Source: Eretmocerus hayati | Lineage: Eukaryota; Arthropoda; Insecta; Hymenoptera; Aphelinidae | DNA length: 64,000 bases | Reading direction: 5' to 3' | Assembly (NCBI GenBank): GCA_029851415.1 | Contig: CM056744.1 | Location: 10,547,268 to 10,611,267 of the forward strand | In this document: positions 22,737-32,210 of the stretch, one piece after another | Layout: each line of letters starts with the position of its first letter | Numbering within the stretch: position 1 is the first letter of the stretch | Made by a program: the position numbers and the translations under genes | Notes under the pieces: model-generated | Database searches by the model: none | Told to the model about the DNA's origin: nothing | The model's input: the letters and a program-made list of their open reading frames with translations, nothing else

Positions 22737-23557
22737 TATCCAACTTGCCCCCATTAAGCCATTCTGTTAATAACTCTGGCCCATCTCAATATTTTCCAAT
22801 GTACTTTAACTCATTTCAAAGCTTGTCTCAAGACCTTTAAAATGAGCTAAGATACGTCCAATTTGGATGAAGTGGACCCAAACCGTTTTGATTTTCCCAA
22901 AAGGCGATTCTTGAGGGTTCACAAAAGTGTGTACCCAACTTGCTCCCATCATTTAAAACAATGTAAATCGGCGATAAAGGGGAATATATCGCTTTGATCC
23001 ATTTATATCACCGTGCAGCGACATTTGTAGCTTTTAGTTGGCCCAAAACACTGTTTCCGACCTATTTTGATGCGGCAAACACGTTCTGAATGGTAAAAAA
23101 AGCCAAACTGCACGCCTTCCCGAGATAACCATATGGGGGCATGTTGGGTACACTCCGATGTCGGCCTTCTTGATTCTCAAACCATCTTCGTGTTTTGTAC
23201 ATAAAATCGCTCCGAATCAGAGTTCTGCAACGTTGAAGAGCGGATTCTGAAGGTATTGAGACAAGGAATCGAATGCGCCAAGGTACGTCAAGATTGGTCG
23301 AATAAAAATAAATTGGCACCGGTTTTAGTGAACGTGATTTCCTCGGTGATTTCGCAGCTGTGCAAACCCGAAACATGAAGAAAAAAAACACTTTAAATCT
23401 TCTGGAGAACGCAGGAATGATCCAGGGTCAATTAAAAATACGTACTTTCTCATATTTCAACATAACAAACGTGAAAAAAATATGCGGGAAGATCCACGAG
23501 TGTCCATTTCTGAGATCGACATATGGGGGCAAGTTGGGTACAGAGGCAAGTTGGGTA
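22737..23557. mobile_element. MITE with CCAACTTGCCCCC-type ends
   Basis: The left end reads TATCCAACTTGCCCCCAT. The right end is its inverse with an extra internal copy (GGGGGCAAGTTGGGTACAGAGGCAAGTTGGGTA, split by a short spacer). The flanking dinucleotide is TA on both sides. Internal partial copies of the same motif occur near 22935 and 23130. It is noncoding. The ends are approximate because the left flank is a TA run. Confidence 0.6.
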
Positions 23558-23937
23558 TACTTATCTCAGTACATTTTGATACAAGGGTGAAAAAATAGGT
23601 TTCATAACTGTGTATCGAATACTATTTTTTGACAAACTGTGCGAAAAAGTGAAAAATCAGTACGGAAAAGACACTCTTCCGCACAGTGTGTTGAAGAGTA
23701 ATCTTTCGTTTTCAGTGGAAATCCCATAACAAGATTGAGTCACATGGCTTGGTTAATATTGCACTTTGAGGGATTAATTCAAGAATGCCCACAGCGACTC
23801 TTACTCCTAAGCTGGCGCTGGAGGTAAGTATACGCTGAGCAGCAAATATGACAATGCACGGAACTGGCATTTTGACCCTTAATTTTTGAAAATAAGATAA
23901 CTAGATGGATCGGCCTGAGAATTGTATACCAAGTGTA
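23558..23937. other. Unassigned spacer
   Basis: About 380 bp with no gene or repeat recognised, between the MITE and the pogo/Tc1-like foldback. If the odorant receptor has a last short exon it should lie here or just below, but no typical C-terminal receptor peptide was seen. Confidence 0.3.
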
Positions 23938-24720
23938 CAGTACCACGTAAAAATTCTTGAACGGTGGTATGAAATCCTCTCTTGCAAAAACGTCGATTGC
24001 TCGAGCCCAGATTGATGTAGAGGAATTTTGAAAAAAGCATCTTGAAGATGAGGAAAAATGCTGAATTTTTGTAGTTTTCGATTTTTCTCTCAGTCCTTCT
24101 TGGTCCTTCAAATAGCAGGTGTAATTTCAAGGATTTCGAGAGAAACCGTTTTCCTATATGGGCTGTAATTTGGACGCGGATGAAAATAGAACAATTCTGC
24201 AAAAAGCATCTTGAAGAGCGGAAAATATCTCATTCGCAATGATTTTTTCATTATTTTTTACATCGTGCAAATGAAAGTGTGAGAGCTCTCAAAGGAGCGA
24301 GAACCGTAGTTTTTCGCCATTCTCTGTTAATCGTATTTCATTGAAAATCCGGGAATCTGGCTGCTCTTAGAGCTCTCCTACTCTTATTAGCATGACGTGA
24401 GAAATAATCAAAAAATTGTTGCGCATGGCATTTTTTCCGTTCTTCAAGATACTTTTTGCGAAATTGTTGTATCTTTATCCGCGTCCAAATTACAGCCCAT
24501 AAAGTGAAAACGGTTTTTTCTTCGAAATCCTTGGAATTACATCAGCTATTTGAGGTACCAAAAAAGGCTGAGAGGAAAATCAAGAACCACAAAAAGTTAG
24601 CATTTTTTCTCTTTGAGATGCTCTTTTCAAAATTCCTCCACATCAATTTTGGGTCGAGCAATCGAAATTTTTGCAAGAGAGGATTTTATACCACCGTTCA
24701 GGGATTTTTGCACGGTACTG
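23938..24720. mobile_element. Foldback MITE with CAGTACCG ends and TA duplication, 783 bp
   Basis: Almost the whole element is an inverted repeat (arms about 23938-24325 and 24335-24720). The tips are CAGTACCACG and CAGTACCGTG, and TA flanks both sides (23936-23937 and 24721-24722). CAGT tips with a TA duplication fit the Tc1/mariner-pogo superfamily. It lies 180 bp downstream of the last recognised exon of the odorant receptor on the opposite sense. Confidence 0.8.
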
Positions 24721-24899
24721 TATCTCAATAGAATACACGTAAGAATATTTGAATTTAGTGTTTTGAAACTCGTTCGCCAAAATGCAAGGACATAACACGT
24801 TCCGGGTAAGTTATCGCGATAATACCCATATACGTGCTTCAAAATTACTGTGTTTTGAACTTGCTCATCATCTTCAATAGCAGCGCAACCACTGATTAC

Positions 24900-26133
24900 C
24901 TGTACGAATGCTTCCAATGAGAGATCTGAGATTTTTCCAGCCGTCAAGATTGATGGGTTTAGTGAATTTTCCATAATGAACAAAATTATTCTACGACCTC
25001 TCGGATTAGCGAGATACCAATTGCTCATGCATCTGAAATAGAAAAGATCACAATTATCCTATATGAATCAGATTCCCAACGATACAATTTAATATGTTTG
25101 ATTCCTCACATGGATTCAAAACATTCTTCGCTAGAATTTTTAATTGACTCGCCCACATAGCTCATGATCAAGAGAAATAGGTATACAGCGGTAACGATGA
25201 ACACTATACCGCATTTGATCTCAAAAGGTACATTCCCTTCTAATATCTGTAAATTGAGGTTCTGGTATTGGCTCCTTTGTGACCAGCATTTTAGTTTCAT
25301 TTGATTTTTACTCACACAATAGTAAGACAAGGCCAATTGAATTACACAGAATATTTGAGTCTCCAGAGCTATTGGATACAGTGCGTCCTCTATCAGATCG
25401 CACAACCTAGAAATAGGGGTTAATAGGATGCGAGAAAGAACAAGATAAAAATTATATCGTTTGTATCAAATGAGAGTTTCTCACTTTAATGCTTGTCCAT
25501 GCAAAATCACTGCACCCTTGAAATCGTCTAAAGCATAACGGCTGTTAATCGAAGATATGTTTTGCGTTTGATTTCCAGTTTCTTGACGTAGCACAATATT
25601 TTTATATCTATAACTAAAGGATCGCTCTCAGATTTATTTGTTCGGAATGATACTTTGGGAAATGACTTTATGATATCGGGCTATGCTTTACAGTGAGAAG
25701 ATTGGGATGCCAAAATTTATGTCGGGTATATGTAAAAATGATATACGAAAGCAATAGCATTGTGATAGAGAAGCTTATCAATGGTATGTATGAGTGAGAT
25801 GTCAGTAGGCTAATTGGGTATGTTGACACTATTCAATCATGATATGATACTTTATAATGAAAACAAACCTTGTCACAGAGAAGAATCCACGAGTTTGCTG
25901 GATAGCAATGAGGAATATGCTACAGACTCCAGCTAGTGATATTATAATCGCAAGAAGAACAGATGATAGATGCATCGATGAAAAATAGTAATGATCTCGT
26001 TGATCGAAAAATATGTAATCTGCACGTATAACGAAATATGGTCCTGTTTGATTCTCCCAGGGTGAAGTTATGTTCATGTATGGGATCACCATTAGCAACA
26101 TATTTCCTAATACCCAGATCAACAAGACGTATG
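24900..26133 (-). CDS. Odorant receptor, C-terminal exons
   Basis: Five minus-strand exons with consensus splice sites: 26133-25869, 25607-25485, 25406-25316, 25246-25110 and 25032-24900. They encode hydrophobic helices (AYVLLIWVLGNMLLMVIPYM; SVLLAIIISLAGVCSIFLI; CGIVFIVTAVYLFLLIMSYV) and the insect odorant-receptor C-terminal pattern SNWYLANPRGRRIILFIM...NPSILTAGKISDLSLEAF. These are seven-transmembrane ligand-gated channels that pair with Orco in sensory-neuron membranes. The last recognised exon ends at a GTAATC donor, and the short terminal exon is not evident. The first exon here begins in phase 1 with an acceptor, so the N-terminus must lie upstream. The exons at 57.3-56.5 kb supply exactly that part. 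No stops are seen in these five exons. Confidence 0.8.
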
Positions 26134-27509
26134 CTAAAAACATGAGAAAAACGAAACTAAAATCACCTTGAGAATTCCAAAATCATTCATTCACTGTTTC
26201 CTTCTCATCTCATCAATGGTTTCAGCAGATGATTACATTTAACAAATCTGGTGACTCAGCAAAGAAGGTTGTGAGAGTCGTCGTGGCCTCGAGTATGAAT
26301 TTTTGGCCTTCAAAGAAGGAGCTCAGATTTTGACTTACGGCCTACACTCATGTGATTTTACTAATAAGTGCTTTTTGCTTCCTCAATATGAGAGCTTTCT
26401 GATGGTGCCAAATATTTTGCTTGAAATCTCATCGTCTTCGTCATTTGAAAACAAAAATCATTCGACCTATTTGTAGACGAGACCTATTCATTAGCGATCT
26501 CATCCATTACTGCTAAAACATGCAACGTCTGTATCAAATTATTCTGAACTACCAGGTCCATATACGTGTACTTATTGTAAGGCTATCACTTATGAATTTG
26601 AGTCAAAATATCCTATTGATGATTAATCCTTCATCCTAAACATGTATCACATTTCGCCAGAGTTTTTTCCCATGTTTGGAACTTTTTTCAACTTTGTGGT
26701 TTTTCACGTCAGACTGAAGTCAAAATGTAATGACTCCATGGCCTGCTCACCTAAAGAACCGATACCCATTCTCTCATTCTCACAAAATCGATCTAGATGG
26801 AACGATACAGCATGAACTTTCGGTGTCACTGGAATTTTCAATGCCAAGTAGGTGGTTTTGGAATTCCTAATACAGGATTTGTTGTTCAATTCCAATTCAT
26901 TTTCAAAGCAGGAGCTTACAACTTATCCAAAATCCTCAAAAACTCGAGGAAACTTCAGTAGACCAGGATTATTTTCGGTACGGAGAATATTGAAATTTCG
27001 CAGTAATTTTTTGCAAGAGTTTCCTTCAAAGCTGGGCTACCTCGAGTTATCTCTCGTGGAACATAGCAAGCGATTGCCCAGGCCAAGGATTCAGTTTCGA
27101 AATATCTCATCATGTGCATAGAAATACAGTTGACAATACCAATCTTCGGATGTAACTCGGACTCATGAAATTTGGAGTGATGGACTGTCTCTATGAAGGA
27201 AGATTAACACAGTTGTGGGAAAACGGTCTAATCGATATTTCTCAAATATGGCTCCGGCAATGATTCTGAATCTCGTTCGAAGAGCTTTCATTTTTCATGT
27301 ACTCCCGGTGAGCAGAAGTTTCTTTCAGCGGAGAGAACTTTCGGGTCAAGGTCATTTCAGGCGAACCGTGAGCTCCCTTGTTATGATGAAGCTCTTGCGA
27401 TGGGGGTTTCATTCTTTGATTGACCCAGCGACTCCCTTTGATTATCCTTCAAAGTTCCACGAAAATGAATTGCAAACATTCATTGATAAAGAGCTGTCCC
27501 TCCGAGTTA
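26134..27509. other. Odorant-receptor intron sequence, left of Polinton
   Basis: No receptor motif is found here on either strand and no other gene is recognised. Open frames are short. This is inferred to be the 3' part of the large intron that the Polinton entered. Confidence 0.45.
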
Positions 27510-27607
27510 GGGTGTGTCCACAAATGGAGCGCGCGCGCGCGCGCCCCCCGTGCTCCCGCGCAGCACCCGCGCGGCTCTCGGCGCGCGCTCCATTTGTGGC
27601 CGCACCC
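27510..27607. mobile_element. GC-rich 98-bp MITE
   Basis: Near-perfect inverted ends, GGGTGTGTCCACAAATGGAG and its complement, each running into a (GC)n tract. A TTA repeat flanks both sides (27507-27509 and 27608-27610). A TTA duplication suits the PIF/Harbinger group. It would form a very stable hairpin. Confidence 0.75.
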
Positions 27608-27653
27608 TTATGGAGCCAAAACCGTGGGAAATGACAAAAAAATATTAATCTGA

Positions 27654-27900
27654 GCCAGAATGCTTAGGCATACGAGTCAAAATGCCTAAGCATTCTGTCT
27701 CAATGAGTCTCAATTCCTATAGTATCTCTTATAAAAAGAGTCACAATGCCTATCCATTCTGGCTCAGTGAGTCACAATTCCTATAGTATCCCTTATGAAG
27801 AGTTGAATTGCTTGAGAATTTGAACTCTACGAGACAGTATGCCAAAGCGTTCATGCTCAATCAGTTTCAATCCCTACAGTATCTCTTGGTGATTTAGAAT
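27654..27900. repeat. Polinton left terminal inverted repeat
   Basis: Contains about three tandem copies of a unit of roughly 60-90 bp with the core TCACAATTCCTATAGTATCT. The inner 200 bp match the reverse complement of 50560-50755 closely. The outermost 45 bp carry a shuffled copy of the AGAATGCTTAGGCATTCT near-palindrome, so the exact tip is unclear. Confidence 0.75.
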
Positions 27901-27933
27901 GCATGATATGAGTTGTCATATGTAATTAGAAAG

Positions 27934-28191
27934 CATGAGGAGATAGCGGCGTCCGCGTCGGTTGGCTCCAATCTGTCACACTGACCGTCCTGTATATGCA
28001 CGATTTCCCTCATTGTGTATGGATCTGCAACATTTGAGTGAATGGATGTTATATATTCATTAGCAGTGGTTCAATACTGAAGGAGAATCATGCTCATGAG
28101 ATAATGCAGACCCATACACAATGAGGGAAATCGTGCATATACAGGGCGGTCAGTGTGGCAGATTGGAGCCAACCGACGTCACTACCTCCTC
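27934..28191. repeat. Inverted pair of beta-tubulin first-exon fragments
   Basis: Two arms of about 90 bp (27934-28028 and 28105-28191) face each other around a 76-bp loop. The right arm, read on plus from the ATG at 28121, encodes MREIVHIQGGQCG. The same nucleotides continue as beta-tubulin codons 14-19 if a 4-nt deletion is allowed. Beta-tubulins begin MREIVHIQAGQCGNQIGAK, and many genes have an intron after codon 19, about where similarity ends. Both arms share the 4-nt deletion, so one fragment was copied and inverted after it decayed. Two substitutions distinguish the arms. Confidence 0.75.
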
Positions 28192-28260
28192 ATTCTCTCC
28201 AGAATCGAACCACCGCGTAAAACAGTATTCAACCAAACTACACCTATTTAGACTCAAAAT

Positions 28261-28785
28261 CTACTCAATATTTTCGCTCTCCCATTCCATGTCTAGACAC
28301 TCTGCAGTCATATGACTTGTCAGGAACTTTTTAATGAGTTCAACATTATGAGCTGCACAAGCAACCTTCCTAGATTCAGAATGATTAGAACATACTGTCA
28401 CGTGTTTTTGATTGTAAAATGAATCCAAAGATAAATATCCTGATTCCATGATATCTCGAACATTGAAACCAAAACGGCTCAACCATTCTTTATGGATTGA
28501 ACCTTTGACGACTATTGTTGTTGCATCTTGTAAATTTTCTCTCAGTGTGTTACCGATTTCAGTGAAGGGAATTTTCCCGGAGTACCAAGGAATCCCATGA
28601 TGGTTCTTTTCCAACCATAAATTTTGTCTCACATACTTCTGCGATAATCTCTTTCTCGGGAATGGTTCTTGGAAAAGGAATACCTTAGTTTCTGTAGTAT
28701 CATGAACCGGAGCCAGCGCTAACTCCTTCAATATGAAATCATTAACAGGCTGTCTGAAACCTTGCATATCTACCACGTACTCCAT
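28261..28785 (-). CDS. Polinton-associated protein of unknown function, copy 1
   Basis: Intact 174-codon frame, the last gene of the minus-strand virion cluster. It begins MEYVVDMQGF and has FILKELALAPVHD, WLEKNHHGIPW, ATTIVVKGSIHKEWL and CAAHNVELIKKFL. It is clearly related to the spliced gene at 46796-47468, which has the same blocks in the same order. The early Asp, a nearby Lys-Glu and a later His/Cys-Ala-Asn block faintly recall DEDD-type nucleases of the RNase H fold, but this is only an inference. A TATATA stretch lies about 40 nt upstream of the ATG. I know the family as common in insect Polintons and would not name a function. Confidence 0.7.
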   Translation of the reverse strand: MEYVVDMQGFRQPVNDFILKELALAPVHDTTETKVFLFQEPFPRKRLSQKYVRQNLWLEKNHHGIPWYSGKIPFTEIGNTLRENLQDATTIVVKGSIHKEWLSRFGFNVRDIMESGYLSLDSFYNQKHVTVCSNHSESRKVACAAHNVELIKKFLTSHMTAECLDMEWESENIE

Positions 28786-28823
28786 CGTGAGAGCTAATGC
28801 ACTCTGAATTTGAAAAACGGTTA

Positions 28824-29567
28824 CTATATATTGAGTCTGTTGTATGAACAGTTGTAATCATGCGTGAACTCTCCAATTCCATTGAGGTAAAATATGTTAC
28901 TACTCAAAACTTGAATATTATAGTGCTGAGGACAGCGAGTATCATGAGCTGATAGAGTTGGAGCTCTTTCAGCTTCATTAGAGATTCCAAATCGAATATG
29001 ATGGATTTCATTATTCAGAATCAAATTCATCAAGTCTGAGACTCTTAAGTTGTGAAAGACTCTTTCATCCCATTCATCACAAAGTTCGGCATGAGAGTAA
29101 GGGCACGTCATCCATTTAGATGGCATCCACATGTGAAAGTCCGTCTCTTCCGAATCATTACAAAGTTCGATATGTGGATAGGAGCAATTTATCCAATCAC
29201 ACGACTTCCACGCAGCATAGCTGAGACCCCCTTCATCGAGATGAATACGTCTTCTGAAATATCCTAGTGCAGCGATATAGAATGTTACATCGCTATTTCT
29301 TCTATACGGTGTGGTTATGCGCAAGATCTCCTCGAGATACTTCCGTTCACAACGACGCTGATCATATTTCTTCAATTTAAGCAGCATTTTAATGATTTGA
29401 CACCAAGCGAGTCCTTCTAGAGATTTTTTGTAGTATGGAAAAAAAGAGCACAGAGGAATGTTACAGTTAGTTTCACTACAACAGCGACTTCTCGAGATAT
29501 TCGACATGATTGAACATTTTCGACCGTAGCTTGAGAGACCGTAGCTGCACGACTGTAAGACATTCAA
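28824..29567 (-). CDS. Cys-rich protein of unknown function
   Basis: Intact 247-codon frame between the capsid-like gene and the copy 1 gene, on the same strand. A start at codon 21 (MSNISRSRCC) is also possible. It is Cys-rich throughout, with an internal duplicated pattern (INCSYPHIELCND and MTCPYSHAELCDE) that may bind metal or form disulphides. It has no signal peptide and no clear membrane segment. Its position downstream of the capsid-like gene suggests a structural or late role. I do not recognise the family. Confidence 0.55.
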   Translation of the reverse strand: MNVLQSCSYGLSSYGRKCSIMSNISRSRCCSETNCNIPLCSFFPYYKKSLEGLAWCQIIKMLLKLKKYDQRRCERKYLEEILRITTPYRRNSDVTFYIAALGYFRRRIHLDEGGLSYAAWKSCDWINCSYPHIELCNDSEETDFHMWMPSKWMTCPYSHAELCDEWDERVFHNLRVSDLMNLILNNEIHHIRFGISNEAERAPTLSAHDTRCPQHYNIQVLSSNIFYLNGIGEFTHDYNCSYNRLNI

Positions 29568-29670
29568 GATACCCCCATACCCATCACATGATTTGAATCA
29601 TCATTTTACGTTGGACTTCCATGTAGAGGGCGCTAGTATGTTGCTAGACTGGACCCCACTACATAAGTTT

Positions 29671-30900
29671 TCAAACATCTCCACTCATAGGATCGTATTC
29701 AACAATACGATCGTGGATGATCAAACAATATGCTGTTGTATTCGCGGGAAAATTCTTTCCTGATTCAAACTCTAACCGCACATCCACTGGTGCACTTTTG
29801 AGTGACTCATTCTGCTTGGCACAGTCTAAGACTCTGAGAGGTACTTTATACATAAGCTGTTGCTTACTTAATAACGGTTCAGCATCTTTATGATAGTATG
29901 AACTCTGAAAGTTTGTATACATATGATAAAGATTAGCAAACTGATTTTGATCGATATTCAAATTGAGGTTACCGTAGGGATAATATTGTGAATTGAGGAA
30001 GAGTTTCACATCTCGGATATTACAGTGATCGAACTGGCTAGCATTCTTATCTCTCTCATTTTTGCGAGCAGTTTGAAAGCCTAGAATCACGAATCGAGGC
30101 CTTTCTAATTGATTAGATGTTCTAACAGTCCACACATGTTTTGAAGTCGTGGGTAGCAATGGGTATTCAAAAAGTTCCCATGAACAAAAGCCCATAGCCA
30201 GAGATTTCCCTTTCTGTAACTGATTGAGGAGTTTGATCCTGTATTCATCAGGAGGGGTTACATAAGGCACGAGCCATTCAATGGTCGTCAAGTTGATTTT
30301 CCAAGCTCCCCATGTAGCTATAGCTGGGGTACCAGATTGGTAAGATGATGATATAATCGCATTGTGGTCAGTATTAGATCTACGTAGAATCAGCTCAAGC
30401 TTAGCATTGATTATGATTTTACGATAATCTTCTGCAAATCCGAGTATCATGCGCAATGGAATAAGGACGTCGAAGTATCCATCACTATTCAAGATAGTCT
30501 TAGTTTCATCAACATCGATCCATCCCACATTTTCCATACTTTGATTGGGGCTGAGCGAGACCAATCCTTTCATGAGGCTAGTAATTCCCACATTTTCACA
30601 TCGATCAATCTCAATGCCATTAATCTCGAGCCGAATCTCATCGAAGAGATGGGGGATGCCATTGTTCACTAATTTTGTGTGTTGCGCGATAGTATTATTG
30701 TCAGTTTTCGTTAATCTCCCAGAAATACGTAAAGAACTCTTTGAAGGTAGCACGCATAGATCTTGATGTTGTATCAGTATGCGAATCTCGTCATTGTTAT
30801 TGAAGTGAGCTCCTGAAATAGGTTGATGAGTGTGAATTTCGTAATGCAAAATATCACTATTAAACTCGAAGCGAGATTGAATATCTAGAATGTTCTTCAT
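29671..30900 (-). CDS. Predicted major capsid protein (Polinton/adintovirus type)
   Basis: Intact 409-codon frame beginning MKNILDIQSRF. Recognisable blocks are HLFDEIRLEINGIEIDR near residue 90, GFAEDYRKIIINAKLELILRR near 155-180, SWELFEYPLLPTTSKHVWTV near 240, NAS..FDHCNIRDVKLFLNS, YPYGNLNLNI and FPANTTAYCLIIHDRIVEY at the end. These match, from memory, the long open frame found in insect Polintons next to penton, protease and ATPase genes, taken as the double-jelly-roll capsid protein. The fold itself cannot be read from sequence. A TATAAAAG box at 31046-31053 would place the transcript start about 120 nt upstream of this ATG, which is then the first ATG. No internal stops. Confidence 0.65.
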   Translation of the reverse strand: MKNILDIQSRFEFNSDILHYEIHTHQPISGAHFNNNDEIRILIQHQDLCVLPSKSSLRISGRLTKTDNNTIAQHTKLVNNGIPHLFDEIRLEINGIEIDRCENVGITSLMKGLVSLSPNQSMENVGWIDVDETKTILNSDGYFDVLIPLRMILGFAEDYRKIIINAKLELILRRSNTDHNAIISSSYQSGTPAIATWGAWKINLTTIEWLVPYVTPPDEYRIKLLNQLQKGKSLAMGFCSWELFEYPLLPTTSKHVWTVRTSNQLERPRFVILGFQTARKNERDKNASQFDHCNIRDVKLFLNSQYYPYGNLNLNIDQNQFANLYHMYTNFQSSYYHKDAEPLLSKQQLMYKVPLRVLDCAKQNESLKSAPVDVRLEFESGKNFPANTTAYCLIIHDRIVEYDPMSGDV

Positions 30901-31045
30901 CTTCTTCGTTAGAACAAATGCAGTTGAAGATTATTTTCCACCAGGTTTCACGCGAAAGCCTAGGTTCCTTAGAAATCGAACTTGTTGTTGTGCTAGGGCT
31001 TTGGGGACTCGGTGACGTCTGACTGGGAGATGACATTGTCTATCT

Positions 31046-31053
31046 CTTTTATA
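31046..31053 (-). promoter_or_regulatory. TATA box upstream of capsid-like gene
   Basis: TATAAAAG on the minus strand. Initiation 25-30 nt downstream would give a leader of about 120 nt containing no other ATG before 30900. Confidence 0.5.
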
Positions 31054-31066
31054 CCCCCAACCCAAA

Positions 31067-31739
31067 TTAACGATACCCATCACGGAACTGCCCGAATATG
31101 TATTCTGATTGTAAATCGACTAAATCCCCCTCTTGATCAACGATGCGTAGTTGTGCGTGTTCAATTTCCTTTTTTGTAACTTGAAGATAAATTCTATGTA
31201 AAGGAACCTCAAGAATCTTGTATCCAGGAGCTACTGCTGGGAAAGATTGATGAATTGTGTAGATTTTCCTGTTATTCATGTACGCCCCAGTACACTCTAT
31301 CCTGAGAGAATTTATTTTAAAAATTCTCACTGGCAGATTTGAAGTATATTGTGTATTAGCACTCAGGATTTGAGGCGTAAATCCTAGGACCCTCGCTATA
31401 GAATTTTCCCGGGTGAAGTCGATCGGATCACTACACAGGATAGTTGTGCAAAGTGTATTATTATTCGGCTTCAAACTGAATGTTATATGATCTTTTGTTA
31501 GCTCTTCTTGGAGATACTTTTCGATAGCTACTATGTCGTAACATCCCGTTGGAATCACTATGGTTTTGCTACCAACATGCAACTTGTTGTTTATCATCGA
31601 TGTTGGGGAATGAATACGATGATAAAAATTCAACAAGAGCAGCAACGTACTTCTTTCGGGGATCAAGTTCCATCGCAGGAATATACGCGCTCTCGAGCGT
31701 TGAAGATGTTCCTGAGAAGGTTAGCGTTATCGAATCCAT
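31067..31739 (-). pseudogene. Predicted minor capsid (penton) protein with a frame change
   Basis: The C-terminal 180 or so codons are open (31666-31067) with IVIPTGCYDI, VARVLGFTPQ-like text (ARVLGFTPQIL) and the family ending LHRIYLQVTKKEIEHAQLRIVDQEGD followed by a short tail. The start, from the ATG at 31739, is in a different frame and carries ELDPRKKYVAALVEFLSS, the usual N-terminal strand of this single-jelly-roll protein. The frame must change near 31580-31600. A single inserted base, two deleted bases or a sequencing error would explain it. A TATATAAG box lies about 45 nt upstream of the ATG. It would form the capsid vertex. Neighbours are the protease (upstream) and the capsid-like gene. 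Confidence 0.65.
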
Positions 31740-31780
31740 GGCAGCTGGAGGTAGAATTAAGGAGTATAGATAAGCGATCG

Positions 31781-31788
31781 CTTATATA
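31781..31788 (-). promoter_or_regulatory. TATA box upstream of penton-like gene
   Basis: TATATAAG on the minus strand, about 45 nt before the ATG at 31739. It overlaps the stop region of the protease gene. Confidence 0.45.
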
Positions 31789-32210
31789 CTCTCCAACTTA
31801 TCCATCAAGAAATCTAAACAGAGATGACCACAATTGGAAGTTCCAAAACTCTGATACCTTTGTGTATTGTACCTGACCCGATCCACACCGAGGTAGAGTA
31901 GTAAATCCATTGGGGGTTGAAGGTCACCATAGCTATCGAAATATAGTACATCATCACCTTTCTTACGATAAGCTACCCAATGGCTCCCAATACCATCATT
32001 ATCATCCAAGTTCACTATTGCTGATTCATAGAAATGAGGTCCACTTGATAGTAACGCATTTCGCATGAACACTCCTCGGAAGAATGGAATTTTCATCTGC
32101 TCAGCGTATTGTAAGATATCGAAATTGGTTAATGCTCGATTAGGTAGAGTTACTTTGACCTTTTTTTTTTTCACGACCTTTCCCTGAGTACGGCTCAAGA
32201 TAGAGTCCAA
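31782..32210 (-). CDS. Adenain-like virion maturation protease
   Basis: Intact 142-codon frame. Catalytic residues of the C5 (adenain) cysteine protease family are in place: His77-Trp78 in GSHWVAYR, Asp92 in YFDSYGD, Gln120 in RYQSFG and Cys127 in SNCGHLC. The N-terminus has the Polinton-typical LPNRALTNFDILQYA and FRGVFMR. In adenoviruses this enzyme cleaves virion precursors inside the particle. The frame overlaps the end of the PLA2-protein gene by 71 nt in an A-rich stretch, and the true start may be a little downstream of 32210. It is full length for Polinton proteases. I see no damage. Confidence 0.85.
   Translation of the reverse strand: MDSILSRTQGKVVKKKKVKVTLPNRALTNFDILQYAEQMKIPFFRGVFMRNALLSSGPHFYESAIVNLDDNDGIGSHWVAYRKKGDDVLYFDSYGDLQPPMDLLLYLGVDRVRYNTQRYQSFGTSNCGHLCLDFLMDKLESI

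Noticed and set aside
28121..28315. A functional beta-tubulin gene
   Set aside because: Only about 53 nt match, with a 4-nt deletion, and no further exons follow.
30860..31036. A 58-codon Ser/Pro-rich minus-strand frame overlapping the capsid-like gene start
   Set aside because: The TATA box lies only about 10 nt upstream of its ATG, so transcription would begin inside it. Probably part of the leader.
31565..31610. Programmed frameshifting in the penton-like gene
   Set aside because: The change is to the +1 frame with no slippery heptamer or downstream structure evident, and homologues I recall use a single frame. Mutation or sequencing error is simpler.
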